Assembly: GCA_023525975.1 (NCBI GenBank)
Contig: CM042042.1
Location: 41,923,880 to 41,987,879, forward strand
Origin: Smallanthus sonchifolius
Lineage: Eukaryota > Streptophyta > Magnoliopsida > Asterales > Asteraceae
Direction of reading: 5' to 3'
DNA length: 64,000 nucleotides
Shown here: positions 33,025 to 43,881 of the stretch, piece after piece
Layout: each line of letters begins with the position of its first letter
How positions within the stretch are numbered: position 1 is the first letter of the stretch
Notes under the pieces: generated by a model
Told to the model about the DNA's origin: nothing
Seen by the model: only the letters and a program-made list of their open reading frames with translations
The model's database searches: none
Made by a program: the position numbers and the translations under genes

Positions 33025-35088
33025 CATCCCACACTTGACCATTTTTGTCCCGAAAAAGAATTATGCATGGAATCATAATCAGAAAACTTGATTTTTTAGT
33101 TCTTTCTTTTATTCTTTTGATTTCTCAACAAGTTAACTGTAACAATCGGTATTTCTATCCGATTAAACCTAATCACCGACTCAAGGTCTCGTTTAAGCCT
33201 GGGTTAAACCTTATAGATTTTCCCACCATTATAAACACAAATTTATTATTTTTTGAAATTTATATGAATTGTTGATAAATGGATGCATGATACGAGCTTT
33301 TATTAATACTAATGAATAAACCTAACCCAGTGGTGTTTCAATCACGTTGGAACACGATATATGACACGTAAGCTGTAGTTTTTAAGCAATGAAATACCTA
33401 AGCTTCGGAACATGGGTGTATCCTTCAAGTCACCATCTCAAAGGGAAACACGTGAACCTAACTTAGTCATCCAAATTATTGATCACTTAAGTCCTGTCCA
33501 TGGGTGTATCAACCAAGTCACTATCTCGGAGGGTAACACCTAAGATTTCAATTTTTAATTAATTAAGGCTCATTAAATGATGGATTATGGAATGCAGGCG
33601 CCACTAACTTTCGGATTTATTTTCATAAAAAGAAAGCAGTGTGCCAAAAAAAATTTAAAAACTTATAATTTTTTGTTTATAAACGTGCCTATCACCCTAT
33701 ATTGACAATTTCAAACTTACTGACACCCTTAAGATGAGAACCCACGAGATATCCTGAATTAATTATTCAATTAATATAGATTCACTATTAGGATGTTTAA
33801 GCTCTTTAATCAGTTGGGTCTACCAAAACGTTACAAATTAGACATGTTTGATCCTCTTTATTATTCAATTAGTTCCACATTAGCACAGTTTGTGATTGTA
33901 CTATCATTTTCCATTTAGTTACAAAAATTCAAATCCAGGGACATTTTAGAAAATTTTTATGATTCATGACTCAAAATAAAAGACTCGGACACAGACCTGG
34001 ACAAGGTCACCCCTCCCCACACTTAAATACGACATTGTCCTCAATGAAGGAAGAGCGACTTAAAAACGAAAACAAAATACAAAGAGAAGAAAAACTTAGC
34101 TGGATAAACGACTGTATAACATTTCATTCGTGATCGTGTCTTAGGAATACTAGCGAGTTGCCTTGTACAAGAACGTTCAAGACCGGATTACCGTCTCTCG
34201 AATGGAGATTGTGTACGAGAAATTAAATCCAAACCTGCAAAATAAACCCGAAACAAACCCACAAGCATCATACCGACTCAATAATACGACTCACTAAAAA
34301 GAAAAATACCCGATGGACTCAAACCAATTAAAAAAAATTGAAAAACCCTAATTTTGAGTCTTCTACGCGAAGACTTGGGGTCACTCCCTCGCGTGTCGCG
34401 AGGGACAAGAATTAGTCGGCCCATCTGCTTGGTTCTTCGCGTACCGCGAAGAAGTTCTCTCCAACTCTCGCGTACCGCGAGAGACCCTCCATCACAGAAA
34501 GATTAGAACTTTTTTCCACTTTTTGCCTTAGAAAATTTTTTAGTTTTTCAAGTCAAAATTTTCAACTTTTTCAAAATTCGTTCCAACTCTCCAATTAATT
34601 TCGTATATCCCTTGAACGATATTTGTGATGGATTTTCATGCTCGTATGGCACAAAATCTGCGGGAAAACTTCAAAAATACGCGAAAACATACTGAAAACA
34701 CTAAAAATAAAAACTAAAGATTCTACAAACTCTACACACGGTATCCTACCCCCCCCCCCCCCCCCGAGAATGATGCATGGTCCCCATTGCATTAATATAA
34801 GCCTCAGCGTTCCCAGAACGTCCCCACACTTGGGCTTTTCCCAGATTTAAGGCACCAAACAAAACAAAACCTAACTCACTTTCGTAGGAATCACGAATGC
34901 ATTTAGCACATGCATTAAGCCATTTAAACCCCTCGGTAGCCCGAGTTGACGAGTTTAGTCTCGTGAGGGTTTCTAGAGAACACACCCACAACGTTCATTT
35001 AATCTAGACAATAAAAGTAAAGCTTAGGTTACCTCCTAAGAGTGCTAAGTTTAACGTCTTCAACCGAACGCGGTGTACCTTACTTTGG
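33025..35088 (-). other. 3' non-coding region of E3
   Basis: Equivalent to the 3' regions of E1 and E2. It holds the LTR-adjacent purine tract, the second tract AAGTGTGGGGAGGGG near 34007-34022 (preceded by TTGAGGACAA... in two of the copies, here TTCATTGAGGACAATG), a strong hairpin cluster (34364-34485) and a C17 run at 34749-34765. The duplicated short frame at 34746-34991 carries no known domain. No env-like ORF. Confidence 0.7.
34364..34485. repeat. Cluster of CGCG-core hairpins in E3
   Basis: Best-preserved set of the family's hairpins: CCTCGCGTGTCGCGAGG, TTCTTCGCGTACCGCGAAGAA (arms TTCTTCGCG/CGCGAAGAA, given as parts) and CTCTCGCGTACCGCGAGAG. Arms differ between hairpins yet remain perfectly paired around a three-base centre. 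Confidence 0.85.
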
Positions 35089-37126
35089 TTATTCATATGC
35101 AGATGCATGCATGACAAAACTTACTGATTCTTCCTTGGTGCTATTGATTTCCTCTGTTTCTAAATAGGGCTTCAGTCTATGCCCATTCACTACTTGCCTG
35201 AGGTGATCGTCAAAGTATTCGATCTCGACCTCCCCAAACTCTCCCACTCTGATTACAAAATAAGGACCCATCCACTTACTCTTCCGCTTCCTAGGGAACA
35301 ACTTCAGTCTTGAATTGTATATAGCCACACCTTCTGGCGTACCTCAAAGACCTTTTTCTTTAACTTGGAGTCATGCACTGCTTTCATCTTTTCCTTGTAT
35401 GCAGATGCACACTCATAAGCTTCATCCCTCAGCTCTTGCAACTTACTTACTTGCAACTTCCGCTCCTTACCTGCATTGTCATAATCAAGATTAACATATT
35501 TAACTGCCATAATGTACGATGAGCTATTTCAACTGTCAAATGACATCCTTTTCCATAAAATAGTCGGTATGGTGTGGTACTAATAGGAGTTTTGTAAGCT
35601 GGTTGGTAGGCCCATAAAGCATCGTTTAGTTTGGTTGACCAATCCTTAAGATCAACCCATACCGTCTTTTGTAAAATCTCAATTATTTGCCTGTTTGATA
35701 CCTCCACTTGACCACTTGTTTGTAGGTGATATGGAGTGGCAATCCGATGGTTCACACCGTACTGTTTAAGCAATTTACCAAATTTAAAGTTCTTAAACGT
35801 GAACCCCCATCACTGATGATCACACGGGGGACACCAAACCTGGAAAAGATGTTACTTTGCACGAACTTGCACACCACTATATGATCATTCGTCTTAGTGG
35901 CGATTGCTTCAACCCATTTAGAAACATAATCAACTGCCACTAAGATGTACAGATGTCTTAAGGAATTAGGGAAGAGACCCATGAAGTCTATGCCCCACAC
36001 ATAAAATATGTTAACGACCATAATGGGTCGCATTGGCATCTCATCTCACTTCGTGATGCTTCCAAGATGTTGACACCTTGTGCAGTTCTTCACAAACTCT
36101 GTTGCATCCTTGAAAATTGTGCTAGAAGAACCCATAAGTGAGGACCCTGTGTCCCATTTTCTGTCCACTGAAGTGCCCCGCTAAAGCATATGAATGGGTA
36201 TGTTTAACAAATACTGGACTTCACTTTCGGGCACACAACGCCGGATCATTTGATCTGCCCTAACTTTGAACAAATCTGGTTCATCCCATAAATACTGCTT
36301 CACTTGAGACATGAAGTGTTGCTTCTTCTTCTTAGCCCAATGTTCTGGAATTTTAAATGCAGCCAAATAATTAACAATGTTAGTATACCATGGGTCAGTA
36401 GAAACACTTAAAATTTGCTCATCTGGGAATGTCTCCCCGATTCTTTCAGTAGAATCCTCTTCGGTGTTCACAACCCTAGACAGGTGGTCTGCTACCACAT
36501 TCTCTATTCCTTTCTTATTGCGGATCTCTTGGTTGAACTCCTGTAGCAGTAGGACCCATCTTATCAACCTAAGCTTTGCGTCTTTCTTCTCCATGATATC
36601 CTTCACCGCACTGTGACACTCTCACCTTACTTCCCCATATATAAGACTTAGACTTATCAAGAGCATACACAACTGCAAGTAATTCGTTCTCAGTATTAGT
36701 ATAATTCAGTTGTAACCCGTCTAGGGTCTTGCTGGCATAGTAAATTGCCACCGGTTTCTTATCCACCCTTTGTCCCAAGACTGCCCTGATTGCAAAATCA
36801 CTTGCATCACACATGATTTCAAAAGGTAGTGACCAATTAGGTGCTTGCAAGATCGGGGTGTCTACCAATTTTTATTTTAAAATATTGAATGCTTTCAAGC
36901 ACTCATCATCAAATTCAAAAGAGACGTTTTTTAAAAGTAGATTACAAAGCGGTTTTGTGATTGTGCTAAAACCCTTAATAAACCGGCGGTAAAATCTCGC
37001 ATGCCCCAAGAATGATCTTACCCCTTTGACATTAGTAAGGGGAGGTAGTGTCGAAATTACTTTGATTTTTGCTCTATCTACCTCCATCCCCCTACTTGAC
37101 ACTATGTGCCCCAAAACAATCCCTTA
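35089..37126 (-). pseudogene. pol: Athila RNase H and integrase, E3 copy
   Basis: Keeps MCDASDFAI (the first RNase H acidic residue intact here, unlike E1 and E2) and NTENELLAVVYALDK. A small deletion near 36610-36625 removes the SDH motif and shifts the frame. Integrase fragments: zinc-finger part near 36181-36250, core GIDFMGLFP and IISDGGS (35752-36039), HLQTSGQVEVSNRQ with FYGKGCHLTVEIAH (35447-35773), and the C terminus with KWMGPYFVIRVGEFGEVEI (35089-35328). The frame opens below the shared TAA at 37124-37126. Confidence 0.85.
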
Positions 37127-38477
37127 CTGAACCATGAAATGGCTCTTTTCCCAACTAAGGACTAGGTTTGTTCCGACACACCTTTTCAAAACTTTGGTCA
37201 ATTGCTCTAAACATGCATCAAATGACTGACCAAAGATTGAAAAGTCATCCATGAAGATTTCCAAAGACTCCCCAATTATATCTTAAAAGATACTCATCAT
37301 GCACCTTTGAAAGGTGGCTGGGTCATTACACAACACAAATGGCATTCGCCTCAATGCAAAAGTGTCATATGGGCAGGTAAACGTGGTCTTATGTTGATCA
37401 TCAGGATGAATAGCAATCTGATTATATCCTAAGTACCCATCTAAAAAGCAATAAAATTTCTGACCAGATAATTTCTCGATGATTTGGTCAATGAAAGGTA
37501 AAGGAAAATGGTCCTTGGAAGTGGATGTGTTCAACTTCTTGTAATCAATACATACCCTCCACCCCGTTACGGGTCAGGTGGCTGCTTGCTCTCCTTGCTC
37601 ATCCCGTATGATCTGGATGCCTGCTTTCTTTGGTACTGTCTGTGTTGGTCTTAGCTAGGTGCTGTCAGATATGGGATAGATGATCCCTGCTCCAACCATT
37701 TTAGGATTTCTTTCTTCACAACTTCCCTCATATTCGGATTTAGCCTTCTTTGTGCATCTCTTGCTGGATTTGCATCCGGTTCAATGATTATTTTATGCAT
37801 CACTATCGAAGGACTAATCCCTTTCAAATCTGTTATCGTCCACCCAATTGCTGCTTTATGGGCGACCAGAACCTCCATGAGAGCCTTTTCCTATGCCTCG
37901 GTCAAATTTTATGCAATAATGACCAGAAGAGTTTCATTCTCCCCTACGAAGGCGTACTTAAAACTTGCCGATAATTCTTTCAGTTCCACCTGAGGTGGTG
38001 ATTCCAACGAAGGTTTTAAATGGGTGTCTATGGACACTGGAAAAATTTCCACTTGAAGTGTCCATGTGGGTCGTCCCTCTTTAATTGCACACACTTCTAA
38101 TTCCTCCTCTTCAGCTTTCAATTCATTCTCATACTCAGCTTCTTCCATGTTACACAAAACACACGGCTCCTTTGGCGTATCCTCATTTGCATGAAGAATA
38201 CACCCATCAATGATATCTGCACTAAAGCATTCATCAATGACCGGAGCATTAAAAGTGCGGGAGAAGACATTTAAACGCACCATTCTATTACCAAAAGCCA
38301 TGTCAACTAAGCCATCTCAACTGTGCATGTCATGAAGTTTATGACACATTGAGCAGTTTTTAAAAATGACCTTCCCAAAATAACATTGGGTTGGCTCCCT
38401 TTAGTAGGGGTTGCATAGTCAAGCACTAAAAAGTCGACCGGGTAATAGAAATCTTCCATCTTGACTATCACATCTGT
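37127..38477 (-). pseudogene. pol: Athila reverse transcriptase and truncated protease, E3 copy
   Basis: RT with FLDGYLGYNQIAIHPDD and RRMPFVLCNDPATFQRC (37283-37534), then the same TAA after MSIF as E2 (37283-37285) and FMDD downstream. RT N terminus at 37651-37878. Protease keeps only its C-terminal part: the active-site region is missing because about 770 bp of protease and gag end are deleted next to the gag-only insertion. Confidence 0.8.
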
Positions 38478-39364
38478 TAATATGTCACACCCCGACCGAT
38501 GGAGGATTCATCGAGGCGGACACTAGCTGATTGTTCATAAGCACATGATCTACTAAGGTTGCATAATTCATTAATAAGATTTAAATATCAATTACAATTC
38601 AAGTTACAACACCCTATTCTAGAATATTACACATAATTATTTTACTAGGTCCAAAAGCCTTATGTGTAGCACCTTCAACACATAGTCACACAATCACATA
38701 TCTTCACCTGAAACGTAATCCAAAACAAGTGTCAACTACGAGTGTTGGTGAGTTTACATATGGTTGAATATAATAAAAGTTTAATTAAAAACGTTTATAC
38801 AATTCATGGTTTGACATGGTAAGACACGGCATAATGTGGAGGATTCACTATGTGTATACCAATTGTAAGCATGTAAGTATAAGCATACAGGTTTAACGTG
38901 ATGGGCATGGAATCAAGACTATATGGGTCACACACAGTTTAAAAAACCACCCTAAAAGTATCCATAGCATAACAAGTGACCATGCACAAAAGCACAATAA
39001 TCTACGCATGTAAACACAAGTTGAATTGTATGTAAGTATGCACAGATTTCGTTTCACCCCAAAATGTATAAAAATGTAAATAGGGGATATGTAACTCACC
39101 TGGCTAGCGGATGTTTTAATTCACGTGGGTAGGTGATAAGGATGTTGAAGTCTAAGCATGTTGAAACCCTATGTAGATAAATGGGTATTATTGTATGTTT
39201 ATATGTGTGTATTCGTATTTAATTGTGTATAGGTTTATAATAACATTTCTTAAAATTATTTGCATAAATGTAGGTCTAGATTTACTTGAAATCACTGATT
39301 TGATCGAATACACACACACATAGGCGGAAACTTTGTGTATGTTGGATGAAACAGATGGTAGAGA

Positions 39365-39602
39365 CAGGCATCGAAACTATGTTCAGTCGAAACTATTTAC
39401 AAGTGATACACAGAACTGTCGAAACTACCATCTATCGAAACTACTAGTTTCGATTGACCATTTACAAGTGATACACAGAACTGTCGAAACTACCATCTAT
39501 CGAAACTACTAGTTTCGATTAAACACACTCAATCGAAACTAAGTAGTTTCGATGGCCCAGACTTGGAAATAAAACATTAATTACCCACTAAGTAGTTTCG
39601 AT
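39365..39602. repeat. Hairpin repeats with TCGAAACTA/TAGTTTCGA arms
   Basis: Two tandem copies of a roughly 65 bp unit containing TCGAAACTACTAGTTTCGA, plus ATCGAAACTA-AG-TAGTTTCGAT at 39532-39553 and further half-motifs. The matching set in the other LTR lies at about 44765-45020. In element sense these lie a few hundred bases after the TATA box, so they would be in the transcript leader. Confidence 0.85.
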
Positions 39603-39852
39603 TGGTACAACTTGCCTTATGATAACAGAAGGTAAAGAAACGAAGTTGAGGTACCTACGTGGTCGCGAAGGGTCTGGTCGGCAGGGTCTTAAATCCAAGA
39701 ATGTCAAGATCGGGAATTGAAGCTTCGGGATGAATTAGGTTCTGAAACTTTGGTCACAGCTTCACATGGAGACGACGAACGTAATGGCGTCTTCAATTTG
39801 AAGTGAGAGTGGGTGAAGGAGGGGTGGCGAGCTCGAGCAGGTCCGTAAATGG

Positions 39853-39861
39853 CTATTTATA
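39853..39861 (-). promoter_or_regulatory. Putative TATA box of the gag-only element LTR
   Basis: Minus strand TATAAATAG within GGCTATAAATAGCC. The same site is at 45270-45278 in the other LTR. It is the only strong TATA match noticed in the LTR. Confidence 0.55.
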
Positions 39862-40672
39862 GCCGAGTTCGATCCCTATAATAAAACACGCAATTGAGTA
39901 TGTCCAGACACTCGTCTGGACAAGACAAAACTGTCGAGCCATCTTACAGGCGAGGAGGTCGACTATCGGGGCCAATTGCACGGCGTGGACTTTCGGCCAC
40001 AAACACAATCAGACGATTCGAATGATGGGGAGACAAATTGGTCGGGAGCTTTTTTTCGCGTGGGGACGACGAGGTCAGGGACACCTTTTTCAGCTGTCGA
40101 GGTGCAGAGAATAGGCGTGTCGAGGTGTCGCCGGAAATTGGCTTGGACCGCCGGACAAGGGAGGGGATGACCGGAAACGCGAATTGAGATTTGGCAGATT
40201 TGGTCCCTGTAGTTTGATTCTGTTTTAATTAAGTCCCTGAGATAATTACGGATGAGTCCTTGTGGTTTGATTTATCCATTAATAGTCCCTCAACTGGTTT
40301 TTAGTTTAAAACCTTTTAGTTTGAAAATTTTCAAAACAGCCCCTTAACTTTTATAAAAATAATTAATTAAATTTCTTTTTAATTCCAAAATTATTTTATA
40401 AACTTATATTATTATTATCATTATAAATATCTTTATAAAAGTTAATTATTTTATTTAAATAGGTCATCTTATTTATATATGAAACTTTTAATTTAGATTT
40501 TTATATAAAATTTTATATAAGTTTAAAACTTATAAAATTTTAATTATTTTAAATCCATAAAATAAAAATATATATTTTGTACAAAATTAAATAAAAACAC
40601 TTGCATTTCATTTAATAGAAAATGATTACATGTTATATTACAAATGCGTGATTAAAAATCCAAAATGTCACA

Positions 40673-41581
40673 GTCTCCCCATGTTAAAGGAATTTCGCCC
40701 CGAAATTCGGTTAGCGAAGGTTATGGATGCGGGAAAGAGATGCCAATGGACTTAGAATGGAATTATTCACCAGAGAAAGACTTAGCGGGAAATAACGTAT
40801 GATAACGGATGACGACGTAAATTCGAGTCGAGTCGTCAATTAGTTGGTCTAACAGTATAATGAGATTTATGCATACAATTGTTCATACAACGCATGAATG
40901 TAAACTACTAGAAACCATACTTAACAATATTGGTGCCAATCACCTTGTGACATGGCATTTTCCTTTAAAACTCCACCCCACAGGTGTTCATATTTTCAAA
41001 TTCTGCAAAAAAATTTTGAAAATCGGTCCTCCTCAGTACTTAAGCATGGTTTATACTCGTTATATCAAGTGGGTTTATGTATAAGGTGTACCAGCGGCTA
41101 ACCCACCACCCCTTTGATATATCGGGGATTCCCCGTGCATAATTACTAGGATTTAGATTATTTTAATCAAATCACCTTTCTCAATTGAAAATTGTACAAT
41201 GAACTGCGTACAATTTGTAAACGTTATCACGTCTATGAGTGGTTTCATAGCACAAATATGTCTAACAATTCAAGAACCGATCCTCTTCTTAGTACTTATG
41301 CATGGTTTATACTCGTTATATCAAGTGGGTTTATGTATAGGGTCTACCAGCGGCTAACCCACCACCCCTTTGATATACCGGGGATTCCCGTGCATAATTA
41401 CTAGGATTTAGAACTTCAACAATTCAAGTAAACTTTAACAGAGCTAGCAAGTTGTATGACTGAATTTAAACATAATAGGTTTGTTTCACAAAAGTATAGG
41501 AATGAGATGAATGGTGAAAGCATAGTTGTTATATGCAATCACGAATTATAGAATTCATAGCAATGGATTTCCCATCCGTTA
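40673..41581 (-). other. 3' interior of the gag-only element
   Basis: Starts in plus display with GTCTCCCCATG; minus strand CATGGGGAGAC is the polypurine tract next to the LTR. It contains a direct duplication of about 120 bp at 41036-41158 and 41289-41408 (shared CCAGCGGCTAACCCACCACC), about 250 bp apart. No pol-derived sequence was recognised. Confidence 0.75.
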
Positions 41582-42892
41582 TTACCATGTTATAAGAGTT
41601 ATCAAGTTCGGCTTGTTGTTTAGCAAATAGTTGGTTAAAAATAAGAGACACAATTTCCATTGGCATGAGTATTGAATAAAACGGATGTATAAAGATAGTG
41701 AACAAAGGAACGTACCGTTGACAGTGTCGTCATTGGCCGGAGCATCATTAGCATTTATATTAAATGCTTGTCCACGAGGACCACCTTGATTTTGAAGTCT
41801 TGGACATTGGTTTCGAAAGTGGTTTGGATCTCCACATTCGTAACAGGCTCGTCCATAGGTGATAGTGAGAGGCACTTGATGATTGCCTTGAGTAGTTTGC
41901 TTAATGATAGTGCGAGCACGGCAAGTAGTAACAACGTGTCCATAGCGTCCACACCTTGAGCATAGACGGCATGCAGCATGCGGGGCATGGTGATACTTGC
42001 AAGTAGGGCATTGGGGAAATGAACCTACATAATTTCTCAGAATTTGACCCGCAGGAGTAACTTGGGTCATAGGCACGGCAGGAGTGATGGCCGCAAAGTT
42101 TTGGGCCTTGCGCTTCCTATCAAGATGGGAAGATTCGGTTTCTTCGTCTTTTTCGGACACGGAAGTAGCAACTTTGTCGACCACTTTCTTGCTACCCTTC
42201 CTAGATAAGGTACCCGCTTTGACGTGATTGTCAGTCAACACAGCAGATAAACGGATAGTGTCTTCGAGAGTGGAGGGATTACTTCCTAATACGGTGTCTT
42301 GGATCGGCATAGGCAGTCCACCTATGTATTTTTCGATTCCCCGTGCTAAGGGAGTAACCATGTAGGGCACAAGCAGACTTAGCTCTTGAAAATGAGTGGT
42401 GTAAGCCAAATTCTCTCCGCTATCTTGGGTGAGATCCAAAAATTCAGCTTCGAGCGTCCTCATTTCGTTGCAAGGACAGAACTCGTCAGTCATAAGTCGT
42501 TTCATTTCGTCCCAAGACAAGGACATAGCAGATTCGTTGCCTCGAGTACGTTTCTCACCATTCCACCAGATGAGTGCTCGTTTTTGGAAGACGCTGGCAG
42601 CATAACGGACTTTGAAGTTGTCGGGACAATCGCTGTTTAGGAAAGTACTCTCCATACTTTCAAACCATTGAAGAAGGCCAGTAGCACATTCCGTCACGAA
42701 GAATTTGGTGGGGTTGCAAGAATTGAAATACTTGAATGTGCAGTATGGTGGGTTTGCACCATTCCCTTGCGTGTTAGACCCATTGCTGTTGTTGTTAGCT
42801 TGGATTAGTTGACCTACTAGTTAGGTAAGTAATGTAGCAAGGTCGGTGTTGGAGTTGCTAGAGTTAGCATTAACCGCGCGACGGGGAGGCAT
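41582..42892 (-). pseudogene. gag: Gag of the gag-only Gypsy element (one premature stop)
   Basis: Starts at an ATG at 42892 (MPPRRAVNANSSNSNTD), a start typical of Tekay-like gags. A TAA at 42821-42823 ends it after 23 codons, but the same frame then stays open to 41582. Core Retrotrans_gag region: FKVRYAASVFQKRALIWWNG, then LTDEFCP-like and LDLTQDSGENLAYTTHFQEL, and IEKYIGGLP. Two CCHC knuckles follow: CSRCGRYGHVVTTC and CYECGDPNHFRNQC, both CX2CX4HX4C, with an extra cysteine/histidine-rich stretch before them. Apart from the single stop the gene is unbroken over about 436 codons, in contrast to the Athila gags. Its role would be to package the element RNA into particles. Confidence 0.85.
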
Positions 42893-43881
42893 TCTATAAA
42901 ATACCACAAGAAAAGACAAGAATTTATGAGACTTCGGATAAAATGGGCATGTATGTGCCACAGTTGGTAGACTGTTCACATTAATTCGAGCAGGAATGCG
43001 AAATGACACTCGTCATGTCGCGTGATAATGTATGTATGTTCTGACTAAAACTGATCACATAATTCATTCAAAATTTATAACACTAAAGGATAGGGGAAAT
43101 AAGCCATGAAATCTATTCCTGTGAGGATATGATAACATAGATCATTATTCGCGCAAAAGGAATTGCCGGGATTCGCATGCACTACAAATCTTTATTACGT
43201 GTGCACCCGTAATAATGATTTGCTTTGCATGTTCATCTAGTTCTTCCTATCTTACTATAATGTCCCCAAAATTTTGAGTTTAGGTTCAGATCGTATTCTT
43301 GCGAATACAATGACCTATCAACGTTAAGTAATTCCTCAAAACTTTCAAGGAGACATGCTTTAGCCTATAGGTAAACACTCACTTCAGGAATTCCCAGGAA
43401 AGCATATGGGTCCGTTTATTTGGATTTATACGAAATGCTTTCCTAGACAAAAAACCCAATGTACAGGTGTCACCCTTCCAGATTGCACATGTCCTTTACT
43501 GGGTTCAAGAAATTAAGTCGCTGACGAGATTTTCAAGATTTTAATAGACTTGTGAGTCTATGAGTATAAAATGTGTAGGAATGTTGCAAATAGTATGGAT
43601 TAGGAAAGAGTATGGATAAGGATGGGTAGTGTATTTGTTTGCATATGTTTGTTTGTCAAATGTGTATGTAAAGTATGTATTATGTGTTTTAAAGCCTTGT
43701 ATGTATGTGTATAAGTCTCATGTACCAAACTTGGGAAAATTCAAATAATACCTAACTAGAAATAATTCACATAGCAGATAATAATTTAGCACGTAACACA
43801 TAAAAGGGAGTCCTAGGGTTATAGTCTAGGTCATTGTGTCTAATAACCTAATTCCCTATAACCATGGCTCTGATACTAATT
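42893..43881 (-). other. Leader and primer binding site of the gag-only element
   Basis: About 1 kb of untranslated leader. The primer site sits next to the LTR at 43862-43878: minus strand AGTATCAGAGCCATGG, matching initiator Met tRNA except for one base (TAGTATC where TGGTATC is usual). No other gene seen. Confidence 0.75.

Larger units (their letters stand above)
38483..40672 (-). repeat. 3' LTR of the gag-only element (2,190 bp)
   Basis: TGTCACACC to ATGTCACA in plus display. It contains a minus-strand TATAAATAG, a tandem 65 bp repeat with hairpins and an AT-rich U3-side segment (40330-40660). The short plus-strand frame at 39976-40170 recurs in the other LTR and is not a gene. Confidence 0.9.

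Noticed and set aside
34364..34485. CRISPR-like array or restriction-site cluster
   Set aside because: Repeats are short hairpins at irregular spacing without unique spacers of constant size, inside a plant retroelement.
39976..40170. Plus-strand 64-codon frame in both LTRs of the gag-only element (also 45393-45587)
   Set aside because: Within LTR sequence, opposite to the element, no domain; present twice because LTRs are repeats.
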